Part shown: positions 1 to 8,913 of the stretch, in pieces
How positions within the stretch are numbered: the first letter of the stretch is position 1
Layout of the letters: each line of letters begins with the position of its first letter
Assembly: GCF_002964765.1 (NCBI RefSeq)
Contig: NZ_PQCF01000031.1
Location: 74,535-138,534 of the forward strand
From: Pseudoalteromonas sp. T1lg88
Lineage (GTDB): Bacteria > Pseudomonadota > Gammaproteobacteria > Enterobacterales > Alteromonadaceae
Length of the DNA stretch: 64,000 bases
Reading direction: 5' to 3'
The notes under the pieces: model-generated
Told to the model about the DNA's origin: nothing
Database searches by the model: none
Seen by the model: the letters and a program-made list of their open reading frames with translations, nothing else
Position numbers and translations under genes: made by a program

Positions 1-35
1 GGACACCCACTTTTACTTAGACACCCATCTCTAAC
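1..35. repeat. Repeated TGGGTGTC motif
   Basis: Two copies of the octamer GACACCCA (reverse complement TGGGTGTC) lie 18 bases apart at the window edge. The same octamer recurs at 8829-8836 and 13580-13587, the last next to the Rhs remnant. It looks like part of a dispersed intergenic repeat cut by the window edge; I cannot assign it to a named element. Confidence 0.35.
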
Positions 36-54
36 CTTTACTAAAACAGCCAAC

Positions 55-84
55 AAAAAAGCGAACCACTGGGGTTCGCTTTTT
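55..84 (-). terminator. Terminator after ycaO
   Basis: A perfect 7-bp stem (GCGAACC at 61-67, GGTTCGC at 73-79) is flanked by an A run and a T run, so it can work in both directions. It lies 46 bases past the ycaO stop codon. Confidence 0.8.
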
Positions 85-129
85 AGCTTTAATTCAACGC
101 CTTACTAATGGGCATTAAACTTATTCACG

Positions 130-2316
130 CTAGCCTTTGTTGAACAGGTCAGCACGGGCTTTGTGGATCTTTTTATAGCTCTCGAGTAAACGCAGGTGCT
201 TGTCCAAGCCTTCGAGCTTCATATTGGTCGGCGTTAGGCCGTGGAAACGCACCTCACCGGTGACCAAGCCCACGGCATTTTCCATGGTCTCTTTACCAAA
301 CATGCGTGAGAAGTTATGGATAAAATCATCCAATTCCAGCTCTTCATCCAGGGTTACTTCCAGCACCGCGCTCACGGCTTGATAGAACAAGCCACGCTCA
401 ACCGTGTTGTCGTTATATTGCAAGAAGTCACCGACCAACTCCATGGCTTCTTCCAATTCACCAAGTGCTAAGTAAATCAAGATCTTAAGCTCAAGGATGG
501 TTAACTGACCCCATACAGTGTTTTCATCAAACTCAACACCGATAAGGGTGATGATGTCGATGTAGTTATCAAGCTGGCTTTCTTCCAAACGCTCTACCAA
601 GGCGGCCAGTGCATCGTCCGAGAGCGAGTGCAGATTCAAGATATCTTCACGGTATTGCAGTGCCTTGTTGGTGTTATCCCAAATCAGGTCCTCCACCGGG
701 TACACTTCTGAAAAGTCCGGCACAAGAATACGACACGCACTGCCGATTTCTGTAAATTCAGCAATATATGCTTCTTTACCAAGCGCCTTTAAAATACCGA
801 ACAAGGCTTCGCTTTCTTCTTCATTAGTACCCGAGAAATCCCATTCGACAAAGTCGTAATCCGCTTTGGCGCTGAAGAAACGCCAAGAGATCACACCGCT
901 TGAGTCGATAAAGTGCTCGACGAAGTTTTCCGGCTCAGACACCGCCATGGAGTTAAATGTTGGCTTCTGTACATCGTTCAAACCTTCAAAGCTTCGACCT
1001 TGCAGTAACTCGGTCAGGCTGCGCTCTAACGCAACTTCCAGGCTTGGGTGCGCACCGAATGAGGCAAATACACCACCGGTTCTTGGGTTCATCAGGGTCA
1101 CACACATAACCGGGAATTGACCACCCAGTGAGGCGTCTTTAATAACAATCGGGAAGCCCTGCTCTTCAAGCTTTTCGATGCCCTCAACTATGTCCGGGTA
1201 CTTGGCCAGCACCTCTTGCGGTACGTCCGGCAGCACAATTTCCTGCTCAATGATCTGGCGTTTAATGGCACGCTCAAAGATCTCAGACAAACACTGCACC
1301 TTGGCCTCATTGAGGTTATTCCCCGCACTCATACCATTGCTTAGGAACAGGTTCTCAATCAGGTTTTGCGGGAAGTAAACCGTTTCTCCGTCCGAATGAC
1401 GAGTGTACGGAATTGAGCACACACCACGGTCCACACGGCCGGAGTTGGTGTCGATTAAATGCGACGCTTGCAGTTCACCGTCCGGGTTGTAAATCTCTAA
1501 GCAGTAGTCGTCTAAGATGCCTTGCGGCAGGGCATCGTCTGCACCCGCTTGAAACCATTTTTCATTGGGGTAATGGACAAAGTCGCTGTACGCGATTTCT
1601 TCACCCAGGTACTGATCGTTATAGAAGAAGTTGCAGCTTAGGCGCTCGATAAATTCACCCAGTGCAGAGCAAAGTGCACTTTCTTTAGTCGCACCCTTAC
1701 CGTTAGTGAAACACGCAGGTGAAGCCGCATCACGGATATGCAAAGACCATACATGGGGAACGATATTGCGCCACGAGGCCACTTCAATCTTCATACCCAA
1801 CTCGGCCAGCATGGCGGTCATGTTCTGAATTGTTTGCTCTAACGGCAGGTCTTTACCCAAGATGTAGGTGCTGTGATCAAGGTCGGCCTCAACCATCAAC
1901 ATGGCCTGGGCATCTTTGTCGATATTATCTACAGGGTCGATTTGGAACTCGGGCCCGGTTTGCACCACGCGTTTAACCGTGCAACGCTCGATTGAGCGCA
2001 AAATACCCAGGCGGTCTTTATCAGAAATGCTCTCTGGTAACTCAACCTGAATTTTGAAAATCTGATTGTAGCGGTCTTCCGGGTCGATAATGTTGTTTTG
2101 CGAAATGCGGATACCGTCGGTCGAAATCTCTCGACTGTTGCAATACACCTTCACAAAGTAAGCTGCGCACAAAGCAGATGATGCCAGGAAGTAGTCAAAC
2201 GGGCTTGGCGCCGAGCCATCACCTTTGTAGCGGATCGGCTGATCGGCTATCACGGTGAAGTCATCAAACTTGGCTTCTAGTCTGAGGTTGTCGAGAAAAT
2301 TGACTTTAATTTCCAT
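130..2316 (-). CDS. ycaO: OsmC domain/YcaO domain fusion protein
   Basis: 728 residues. Residues about 1-140 resemble OsmC/Ohr proteins, with the segment APSPFDYFLASSALCAAYFV typical of that fold. Residues about 150-580 match the YcaO core closely, including CFTNGKGATKESALCSALGEFIERL and the SNGMSAGNNLNEAKVQ segment; the remainder matches the helical C-terminus of E. coli YcaO. YcaO proteins bind ATP and activate amide backbones, and E. coli YcaO has been linked to beta-methylthiolation of ribosomal protein S12. E. coli YcaO has no OsmC domain, so the N-terminal module is an addition known in some marine gammaproteobacteria. The gene appears monocistronic with its own terminator. Cytoplasmic; there is no signal peptide. 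Confidence 0.9.
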   Translation of the reverse strand: MEIKVNFLDNLRLEAKFDDFTVIADQPIRYKGDGSAPSPFDYFLASSALCAAYFVKVYCNSREISTDGIRISQNNIIDPEDRYNQIFKIQVELPESISDKDRLGILRSIERCTVKRVVQTGPEFQIDPVDNIDKDAQAMLMVEADLDHSTYILGKDLPLEQTIQNMTAMLAELGMKIEVASWRNIVPHVWSLHIRDAASPACFTNGKGATKESALCSALGEFIERLSCNFFYNDQYLGEEIAYSDFVHYPNEKWFQAGADDALPQGILDDYCLEIYNPDGELQASHLIDTNSGRVDRGVCSIPYTRHSDGETVYFPQNLIENLFLSNGMSAGNNLNEAKVQCLSEIFERAIKRQIIEQEIVLPDVPQEVLAKYPDIVEGIEKLEEQGFPIVIKDASLGGQFPVMCVTLMNPRTGGVFASFGAHPSLEVALERSLTELLQGRSFEGLNDVQKPTFNSMAVSEPENFVEHFIDSSGVISWRFFSAKADYDFVEWDFSGTNEEESEALFGILKALGKEAYIAEFTEIGSACRILVPDFSEVYPVEDLIWDNTNKALQYREDILNLHSLSDDALAALVERLEESQLDNYIDIITLIGVEFDENTVWGQLTILELKILIYLALGELEEAMELVGDFLQYNDNTVERGLFYQAVSAVLEVTLDEELELDDFIHNFSRMFGKETMENAVGLVTGEVRFHGLTPTNMKLEGLDKHLRLLESYKKIHKARADLFNKG

Positions 2317-2535
2317 GAGTTATCGCTACCCTAAAAATCGCAATGACCGAGCTTACCAACGCTGCTGGGCAGACTAGGTGGCAATGTCGGTCAATCTAAT
2401 GAATTTAATGTTCCAATTATCGTCTTTTTGCGTGCAATCGTCTTGGTTTATTTTGGAATTATATAAATCAAAACTAAAAAGAGACCTTGGATTCGATGTT
2501 AGCAAGTGGTCACTCACCAACAATAAAAGTGGGGG

Positions 2536-2880
2536 TTACTTTTCTACCGGCTCAAAGCGTAAAGACATCAAGCCTAAATCGCGTACCAGGACGTCGCCGT
2601 CTTCAATCAGCCAGGTTTGTTCTTCATTACCCGATTTAAATACCAGATAGTCACCGGATTTGAGTTCGCGCACAAAGATTTCATCAAACTCGGTGCGCTG
2701 GCCATCCGCTTCGATAAAGTTCTCGCCGATATAGATTTTTTTGGCGCCAGCAAGCTCTGACAGCGCGTTAAATACCTTGTTGTCAGAAGTACTGACATAG
2801 TGCCCTTCATACCCATGGCCACCACAGCCAAGCATAAATAATGAGGTTAAAACAATGAGGGTATATTTGAAGTACTGCAT
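2536..2880 (-). CDS. Small predicted lipoprotein, unknown function
   Basis: 114 residues. The N-terminus has a hydrophobic stretch ending in the lipobox LFMLGC, with Cys19 as the lipidated residue, followed by a glycine-rich linker. The mature part is acidic and contains several short beta-prone segments (FIEADGQRTEFDEIFVRELKS). It is probably anchored in the outer membrane. I do not recognise a family. A 219-base gap separates it from ycaO, and it lies between ycaO and katG on the same strand with no obvious operon link. Confidence 0.7.
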   Translation of the reverse strand: MQYFKYTLIVLTSLFMLGCGGHGYEGHYVSTSDNKVFNALSELAGAKKIYIGENFIEADGQRTEFDEIFVRELKSGDYLVFKSGNEEQTWLIEDGDVLVRDLGLMSLRFEPVEK

Positions 2881-2965
2881 ATCTGTCGCTCGATTTTGTA
2901 AAACACAATGTCCCCGCTAAGGGGGCGGTTAATTTTACATCATCTCGGATGCGATACCAATACGT

Positions 2966-2994
2966 AAAAAAAGGGCCGCTTTTGCGGCCCTTTT
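2966..2994 (-). terminator. Terminator after katG
   Basis: A 7-bp GC stem (GGGCCGC 2973-2979, GCGGCCC 2984-2990) with a TTTT loop has seven A on one side and four T on the other. On the minus strand it is followed by a seven-base T run just past the katG stop. It could also serve the plus strand weakly. Confidence 0.85.
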
Positions 2995-3014
2995 AGTAAC
3001 ATCACAACGTCTGT

Positions 3015-5231
3015 TTATTTTAGATCGAAACGATCTGCTGTCATTACTTTTGTCCAAGCATCAACGAAGTCGTTAACGAACTTCTCTTTCGCATCCTGTG
3101 AAGCATATACTTCAGCAATAGCGCGTAATTCAGAGTTTGAACCAAAGATCAGGTCAACCGAAGTCGCCGTCCATTTTTTGTCGCCGCTGGTGCGGTCAAA
3201 GCCTTCATACACTCCTTCTTCCTTGCTTGATTTGCTCCACTTGGTCGACATATCAAGTAAGTTAACAAAGAAGTCATTGCTCAGCGTACCCGGTTTGTTC
3301 GTTAACACACCGTGCTCCGAACCTTTGTAGTTGGCATCAAGCGTACGCATACCACCTAGCAGTGCTGTCATTTCCGGAACGCTCAAACCAAGCAGGTTGG
3401 CACGTTCTACCAGCATGCCCGTTGGTGATTTCCACGCGCTGCTATAGTAGTTACGGAACGCGTCAGCCGTTGGTTCAAGTACTTCAAATGATTCAACATC
3501 TGTGTACTCAAGTGATGTATCCATACGACCCGGCTTGAATGGTACAGTGATACTGTAACCTGCATCCTTGGCACCTTTCTCGATGGCTGCTGCACCGCCA
3601 AGAACAATCATGTCAGCAAGTGAAATTTGCGTTTTACCTGCTTTTTTGTTGAATTTCTTCTGAATTTTCTCAAGTACTTTCAGTACTTTTGCTACTTCTT
3701 CAGGGTTGTTTACCGGCCAGTCTTTTTGCGGCGCTAGACGCAGGCGTGCACCGTTTGCACCACCACGCATATCGCTGTCACGGTAGCTAGACGCCGAGGC
3801 CCAAGCAACACGCACAAGCTCAGAAACTGTCAACTTAGAATCAAGAATTTGCTCTTTCAAATCAGCGACTTGCTTATCATTCACCAGAGTGTGGTTCACT
3901 TCTGGAATGTAGTCTTGCCAAATCAATACTTCGCTTGGTACTTCACTGCCAAGGTAACGAGCACGTGGGCCCAGGTCACGGTGATTTAGCTTAAACCAGG
4001 CCTTGGCGAACGCGAGCTCGAATTTTGCAGGGTCGGCACGGAAGCTCTCGGCAATCTTGCGAAACTCTGGATCTTCCTTCATCGCGATATCTGTTGTGAA
4101 CATGATAGGCGCGTGACGCTTACCTTTAACGTGCGCATCGGGAACCAGGTTTTTCGCCGCCTCATCGGTAGGGATCCACTGGATTGCTCCGGCGGGGCTC
4201 GTGGTTTGTTTCCAATCAAAGTTGAAGAGGTTGTCCAGGTAGTTGGTGGTCCACTGTGTTGGCGTAACCGTCCACGCACCTTCAAAGCCACTGGTCACAG
4301 TGTCTTCAGCCAGGCCTTTGCCACATTTGTTCTGCCAACCAAATCCCTGGTCTTCAATCGGCGCTGCTGCCGGCTCTTTGCCTACACAGTCTGGCTTTTT
4401 AGCACCGTGTGCTTTACCAAATGTGTGGCCACCTGCGATTAGTGCCACAATTTCTTCGTCGTTCATTGCCATACGACCGAATGACATACGGATATCGTTG
4501 GCCGCCAATAAAGGATCCGGTTTACCGTGAGGACCTTGGGGGTTTACATAGATTAGACCCATTTCAACCGCTGCTAGAGGGCCTTTTAATTTGCCTTTTT
4601 TGTCGCGACGCTCATCGGTCAGCATCTTGCCTTCCGGGCCCCAGTACACCAAATCCGGCTCCCAGTCATCTTCACGACCACCGGCATAACCGAAGGTTTT
4701 GAAGCCCATATCCTCTAAGGCTACGTTACCTGTTAACGCCATTAAGTCGGCCCAGGAAATGTTGCGACCATACTTCTGTTTTACCGGCCAAAGTAGGCGA
4801 CGTGCTTTGTCTAAATTACCGTTATCAGGCCAGCTGTTGAGTGGGTCAAAACGTTGCTGACCACCACCCGCACCGCCGCGGCCGTCGAATACGCGATATG
4901 TACCGGCTGCGTGCCATGCCATACGTATGAAGAATGGACCGTAATGACCATAGTCTGCCGGCCACCAGTCCTGCGACTCGGTCAAAACGGCACGAATATC
5001 TTCTTTAACGGCTTGCAGATCTAGGCTTTCAAAGCCCTTGGCGTAGTCAAACTCTTCACCATAAGGATGTGACTCTACCCCGTGTGCGCGTAACGGACTT
5101 AGGTCAAGCTGCTCTGGCCACCAGAATTGATTTGATTTCGGCTCAACAGAGGTGGCCTGCGCACCCAGCGTAAGTACCGAGGTAACCGCCAGTGCCGCTG
5201 CACTGATAAAAGGACGTGATTTCTTACCCAT
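3015..5231 (-). CDS. katG: Catalase-peroxidase KatG, with signal peptide
   Basis: 738 residues, normal for a bifunctional haem catalase-peroxidase, which removes hydrogen peroxide. Visible active-site residues are Arg103, Trp106 and His107 on the distal side ([10 protein letters not shown]) and proximal His269 ([10 protein letters not shown]). Trp106, Tyr228 ([10 protein letters not shown]) and Met254 (FGRMAMND) are the three residues that form the family's covalent adduct. Residues 1-26 are a Sec-type signal peptide ending ALA-like at AQA, so this is a periplasmic form, unlike cytoplasmic E. coli KatG. A weak OxyR-like pattern lies upstream. A strong terminator follows, so the gene is probably transcribed alone. 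Confidence 0.96.
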   Translation of the reverse strand: MGKKSRPFISAAALAVTSVLTLGAQATSVEPKSNQFWWPEQLDLSPLRAHGVESHPYGEEFDYAKGFESLDLQAVKEDIRAVLTESQDWWPADYGHYGPFFIRMAWHAAGTYRVFDGRGGAGGGQQRFDPLNSWPDNGNLDKARRLLWPVKQKYGRNISWADLMALTGNVALEDMGFKTFGYAGGREDDWEPDLVYWGPEGKMLTDERRDKKGKLKGPLAAVEMGLIYVNPQGPHGKPDPLLAANDIRMSFGRMAMNDEEIVALIAGGHTFGKAHGAKKPDCVGKEPAAAPIEDQGFGWQNKCGKGLAEDTVTSGFEGAWTVTPTQWTTNYLDNLFNFDWKQTTSPAGAIQWIPTDEAAKNLVPDAHVKGKRHAPIMFTTDIAMKEDPEFRKIAESFRADPAKFELAFAKAWFKLNHRDLGPRARYLGSEVPSEVLIWQDYIPEVNHTLVNDKQVADLKEQILDSKLTVSELVRVAWASASSYRDSDMRGGANGARLRLAPQKDWPVNNPEEVAKVLKVLEKIQKKFNKKAGKTQISLADMIVLGGAAAIEKGAKDAGYSITVPFKPGRMDTSLEYTDVESFEVLEPTADAFRNYYSSAWKSPTGMLVERANLLGLSVPEMTALLGGMRTLDANYKGSEHGVLTNKPGTLSNDFFVNLLDMSTKWSKSSKEEGVYEGFDRTSGDKKWTATSVDLIFGSNSELRAIAEVYASQDAKEKFVNDFVDAWTKVMTADRFDLK

Positions 5232-5283
5232 GAAACTCTCTCCCCGTTTGGAGTTAAGTGATTAACGGGATTAAATATAGTTC

Positions 5284-5309
5284 ATGGTTTTAATCTATTG
5301 CAGCGATAA
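5284..5309. promoter_or_regulatory. Possible OxyR half-sites upstream of katG
   Basis: Upstream of katG the series ATGG-N7-CTAT-N7-ATAA resembles three of the four spaced ATAG/CTAT elements of an OxyR site (3, 4 and 3 matches of 4). The fourth element, expected at 5317-5320, is not conserved. The position 53-78 bases before the katG start fits an activator site, but the match is weak. Confidence 0.22.
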
Positions 5310-5391
5310 AAATAGATTGGGTTAATCGATTATTTAGATAATTGATTTATTAGGCTTGGCTACAACAATCAATGCCAAGCCCGAGTGACCG

Positions 5392-5664
5392 TTATTCGGC
5401 GGTGGTGGGATCAATAATGGTTTTCACTTCATGAATGGCACTGATTGGAAACTCACCCATACTGGCGTGCTGCTTGATCAGGCTTTCATTCGGGGCAATA
5501 TACACACAAAAAATCTTATTGCCGGTTACATAGCTCTCCACCCACTGAATCTGCGGGCCGAGTTGCTCGAGTACATCACAGGAGCGCTGTGAAATCCCTT
5601 GCAGTTCATCGGCGGATAGCCCGCCCGCACCCTCTATTTCTCTTTCAATTACGTACTTTGGCAT
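5392..5664 (-). CDS. DUF4242 family protein
   Basis: 90 residues, full length for a DUF4242 domain (ferredoxin-like fold; some members are described as nickel-binding). The family pattern is clear: MPKYVIEREIEGAG at the start, IQWVESYVTGNKIFCVYIAP in the middle and the ending IDPTTAE. The start is supported by a strong ribosome binding site (GGAGGTGAG) just before the ATG. No signal peptide, so cytoplasmic. The biochemical role is not known to me. It is 160 bases upstream of katG on the same strand, separated by the putative katG promoter. Confidence 0.85.
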   Translation of the reverse strand: MPKYVIEREIEGAGGLSADELQGISQRSCDVLEQLGPQIQWVESYVTGNKIFCVYIAPNESLIKQHASMGEFPISAIHEVKTIIDPTTAE

Positions 5665-5768
5665 TACTCACCTCCGTTAAGAGTAAGAGCAATAAGTATA
5701 GTCAAGGAGCGCTGGAGTGAAGAGGCATAGCCAAAAATGACGGGGGCAGGGCTGCGGTTGGCATGATC

Positions 5769-5794
5769 CCCGACCGGCGAAAGCGCCAGTCGGG
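5769..5794 (-). terminator. Hairpin after ybiT, no T run
   Basis: An 11-bp stem with one mismatch (CCCGACCGGCG against CGCCAGTCGGG) and an AAAG loop lies 13 bases past the ybiT stop. It lacks a T run, so it may be an RNA-stabilising hairpin or a REP-like unit rather than an intrinsic terminator. Confidence 0.45.
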
Positions 5795-5806
5795 AAACCT
5801 AGGGCA

Positions 5807-7387
5807 TTAAATTCCCTGACTTTTTAGGTACTCTTCATATGAACCCTGGAAGTGCACTATGCCCTCTGGGCGAATATCAATAATTTGCGTAGCCAGTGAT
5901 GACACAAACTCACGGTCATGGCTGACAAAGAACAAGGTGCCTTCATAGTTTTCCAAGGCCAGGTTCAGAGCCTCGATAGATTCCATATCCAGGTGGTTGG
6001 TCGGCTCATCCAGTACCAACACGTTAGGGTTAATCAGGCTCATTTTGCCAAACAGCATGCGACCCTTTTCACCACCGGAAAGCACTTTAACCCGTTTTTT
6101 CACATCATCATTAGAAAACAACATGCGTCCTAGGGCACCGCGCACCACCTGATCATCACCCGTGGTCCACTGTTTCATCCAGTCGAACAGGTTATCGTCT
6201 TCAACGAAGTCGGCGGCATGATCCTGGGCGATGTAACCAATTTTCGCTTGTTCGGCCCATTTTACCGAGCCCTGATCGGCCTCGATTTCACCTAATAAAC
6301 AGCGTAACAAGGTGGTTTTACCGGCGCCGTTTTGGCCGATAATGGCAACGCGCTGGCCGGCCTCAACCTGTAAATCAAAGTTGCTGAACAAGGGCGTTTC
6401 AAACGCTTTTGACAAGCCTTCGATGGTAATAGCCTGACGGTGCAGCTTCTTATCTTGCTCAAAGCGAATATAGGGGCTGACGCGGCTTGATGGCTTTACT
6501 TCTTCAAGCTGAATTTTATCGATTTGCTTGGCACGTGAGGTGGCCTGCTTGGCCTTAGAAGCGTTGGCAGAGAAGCGGCTAACAAAGCTTTGTAGCTCGG
6601 CAATCTGTGCCTTCTTCTTGGCGTTTTCGTTGAGCATTTTCTCACGAGCCTGAGTGGCTGCTGTCATGTACTCGTCGTAGTTACCCGGGAATAGGCGCAC
6701 TTCACCATAATCCAAATCGGCCATATGGGTACACACGGTATTTAAGAAGTGACGGTCGTGAGAGATGATCACCATGGTCGACTTGCGCTCAACCAGCACC
6801 TGCTCTAACCAGCGAATGGTGTTGATATCCAGGTTGTTGGTCGGTTCGTCAAGTAGCAGTACATCCGGATCGGAGAACAGGGCTTGCGCCAGTAATACTC
6901 GCAGCTTCCAGCCCGGTGCTACTTCGCTCATGGGGCCAAAGTGCTGCTCAATGGGAATTTCCAAGCCCAGCAAAAGTTCGCCGGCGCGGCTTTCTGCGGT
7001 GTAACCGTCCATTTCCGCAAAGCGCACTTCCAGATCGGCCACTTCCATGCCTTCTTCTTCACTCATCTCGGCCTGGCTGTAAATGAAGTCGCGTCGCTCT
7101 TTCACCGCCCACAGCTCGGTATTACCCATTAATACCGTGTCCATCACAGAATATTCTTCGAAGGCAAACTGATCCTGACGCAACTTACCCAGACGCACGC
7201 TCTCACCTAGCATCACGTTTCCAGCCGAGGGCTCAAGGTCGCCGCCCAGAATTTTCATAAAGGTCGATTTACCACAGCCGTTGGCACCGATCAGGCCATA
7301 ACGGTTGCCATTGTTGAACTTAACGGAAACGTTTTCAAAAAGAGGCTTAGCGCCAAACTGCATGGCGATATTTGCTGTTGCGATCAA
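5807..7387 (-). CDS. ybiT: ABC-F ATPase YbiT
   Basis: About 526 residues with two ABC ATPase domains joined by a charged linker and no membrane segments, as in ribosome-associated ABC-F proteins. Walker A motifs are GANGCGKST and GQNGAGKTT; signature-type and Walker B segments ([22 protein letters not shown]) are present in both halves. Residue by residue it follows E. coli YbiT, including [16 protein letters not shown]. The open frame reaches up to 7558, but homology starts at a TTG at 7385-7387 whose product ([12 protein letters not shown]) aligns with the YbiT start, so I chose this start. ABC-F proteins act on the translating ribosome; the exact YbiT role is not settled. Confidence 0.9.
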   Translation of the reverse strand: MIATANIAMQFGAKPLFENVSVKFNNGNRYGLIGANGCGKSTFMKILGGDLEPSAGNVMLGESVRLGKLRQDQFAFEEYSVMDTVLMGNTELWAVKERRDFIYSQAEMSEEEGMEVADLEVRFAEMDGYTAESRAGELLLGLEIPIEQHFGPMSEVAPGWKLRVLLAQALFSDPDVLLLDEPTNNLDINTIRWLEQVLVERKSTMVIISHDRHFLNTVCTHMADLDYGEVRLFPGNYDEYMTAATQAREKMLNENAKKKAQIAELQSFVSRFSANASKAKQATSRAKQIDKIQLEEVKPSSRVSPYIRFEQDKKLHRQAITIEGLSKAFETPLFSNFDLQVEAGQRVAIIGQNGAGKTTLLRCLLGEIEADQGSVKWAEQAKIGYIAQDHAADFVEDDNLFDWMKQWTTGDDQVVRGALGRMLFSNDDVKKRVKVLSGGEKGRMLFGKMSLINPNVLVLDEPTNHLDMESIEALNLALENYEGTLFFVSHDREFVSSLATQIIDIRPEGIVHFQGSYEEYLKSQGI

Positions 7388-7658
7388 GGGAAGTGATATC
7401 CATGTTTGCTCAAAAAAAGGACGCGCAGTGTAACGGAATATGCCTCTTTTAGAAACCACATTAAGGCAACTCTTAACAAAAGCCTGCTGTTTACCCAAGT
7501 AGTGGCAGTTCAGTAGCAGCCCAATGCACTCATAATTACCGATAACAAAGGTGCTCATCTTGCGCTATTTATAGGCACAAAATACATGCAATCAAGTAAT
7601 TAAGTGTGTAAGGTAGAAAAGTCTATACTTGAAAATAACAAAAAATGAGGCATCTATT

Positions 7659-7850
7659 ATGAATGGTAAAATTATCGGTATTATTCTTATTGTGATCGGC
7701 GTGGCCTTGGTGGCCTGGGGTTACAACGTGTACGACGCGGTAGAAGCACAGCTAACCCGCTCGCTTAACGGTGAAACACCCATTGAAGCCTGGCTGGGCA
7801 TGGTCGGCGGTGCCATCTGTGTCGCCGTGGGTGTGTTTAAGCTGAAGTAA
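7659..7850 (+). CDS. Small two-helix membrane protein (DUF3185-like)
   Basis: 63 residues from the ATG at 7659, which has TGAGG seven bases upstream; an upstream in-frame TTG at 7629 has no such support. Two hydrophobic segments (residues about 3-21 and 43-60) flank a short polar loop with the sequence LNGETPIEAW, matching the small inner-membrane DUF3185 family. Function unknown. Transcribed divergently from ybiT. Confidence 0.75.
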   Translation: MNGKIIGIILIVIGVALVAWGYNVYDAVEAQLTRSLNGETPIEAWLGMVGGAICVAVGVFKLK

Positions 7851-8009
7851 ACGCAAAGCGAGTCATTGGTTCGCCAGTGGCTCGCCATTTAAGCTGGCAA
7901 GGAACAAACTCTAAGAGTATCAAGCACACGGTCACTCACCTACTTCCCCTCACTCCAAAATGCTCTTATCAGCCAAACAGCGATAGCATCCAGACAAACT
8001 TAAATTCAG

Positions 8010-8222
8010 TCACAGCTTTTTTAGAAGTCGGCACAACCATATGATGCCAAGAGCAAACCCTATTACAATTACAGGGAACTGGAGCCAACCAGGCATGACC
8101 CTTGTAATGTCCGCAGCAAAGAGTTTTAGCGTGGTAAAGGCGATGATAATAAGTGTGATCTTAATAAGTAACTGGAAACCATAAAGACTCCCAAGCCATT
8201 TCATTAAGAATAAAATTGACAA
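8010..8222 (-). CDS. Small hydrophobic protein, unknown
   Basis: 70 residues counted from a TTG at 8222, or 64 from an internal ATG at 8204. Two predicted membrane helices (KITLIIIAFTTLKLF and FPVIVIGFALGIIWLC) make it an inner-membrane protein. It begins three bases after the stop of the upstream gene, so the two are probably translated together. No family recognised. Base composition is more AT-rich than the neighbouring conserved genes, suggesting acquired or fast-evolving DNA. Confidence 0.5.
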   Translation of the reverse strand: MSILFLMKWLGSLYGFQLLIKITLIIIAFTTLKLFAADITRVMPGWLQFPVIVIGFALGIIWLCRLLKKL

Positions 8223-8225
8223 TTT

Positions 8226-8618
8226 TCACTCGTTATTTCTTCCTGACAAACTCCACCCTAAGTAGAGTCCAAGAGTCACAAAAGAAAGAAATATAACCAG
8301 ACCAAAATCATGGCGGTATATGAAACTATGTATTGTCTCTGAAATTAGAGTTAGCAGTGAAAGCTTAGCGGCTATAGGTGTGGGAGAATAGTCAAACTCT
8401 ATCCCAAAAATATAGATGGTTGCTCCGGAGCGCTTAGCTAAGCTATGTGAAACAGCGGAGCCTGCTGCAAGTGCGGAAATCAGCACTATAGTTGAAAAAA
8501 CATCTGGTCTAGCTTCGAAAAACTCCGCTCTCATACCTGAGTTGATAGACGCGGATACGTTGTACACCAAGATATATAAAGCAATAAGTAAGTGCTTAAC
8601 CTTCCTTAGTTTTAACAT
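8226..8618 (-). CDS. Membrane protein, unknown
   Basis: 130 residues with about three hydrophobic segments (near residues 8-26, 41-60 and 103-122) and a positively charged N-terminus (MLKLRKVKHLL). Likely an inner-membrane protein. It forms a tight pair with the smaller membrane gene downstream. I do not recognise the family. The coding sequence is AT-rich compared with the flanking housekeeping genes. Confidence 0.55.
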   Translation of the reverse strand: MLKLRKVKHLLIALYILVYNVSASINSGMRAEFFEARPDVFSTIVLISALAAGSAVSHSLAKRSGATIYIFGIEFDYSPTPIAAKLSLLTLISETIHSFIYRHDFGLVIFLSFVTLGLYLGWSLSGRNNE

Positions 8619-8819
8619 TTCACTTAACAGCCTCTGATTATTTAAATAAAAATAAATTATCTCAGACCCGCATTCCCTATTAGCAACAACACAGATACGA
8701 ACTTATTTGAACCGCCCTAAACGCAGTCACAAACAAGTAAAACTTAGTTATGCCTCCCACAAAAAGCAAACCTGCACCATAAATGGCCAGCCCAGGGCTT
8801 TTGAACTTACACTAACTAA

Positions 8820-8841
8820 GACACCCACTTTAACTAAGGGG
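8820..8841. repeat. Repeated TGGGTGTC-type sequence
   Basis: The stretch AGACACCCACTTTAACTAAG parallels the start of the window (GGACACCCACTTTTACTTAG) with 17 of 20 bases shared. It lies in the 295-base gap 8619-8913, which otherwise shows no gene. Confidence 0.4.
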
Positions 8842-8913
8842 GAGTAAGGGGCTGGGTCTGAGCCTCTTTGCTGACCTTTACTCCGGCACAAATTCACGCT
8901 CTGGCCTGAGCGC

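Noticed and set aside
7388..7558. 57-codon N-terminal extension of ybiT
   Set aside because: The extension has no similarity to ABC-F proteins, and the alignment with E. coli YbiT begins at the TTG at 7387.
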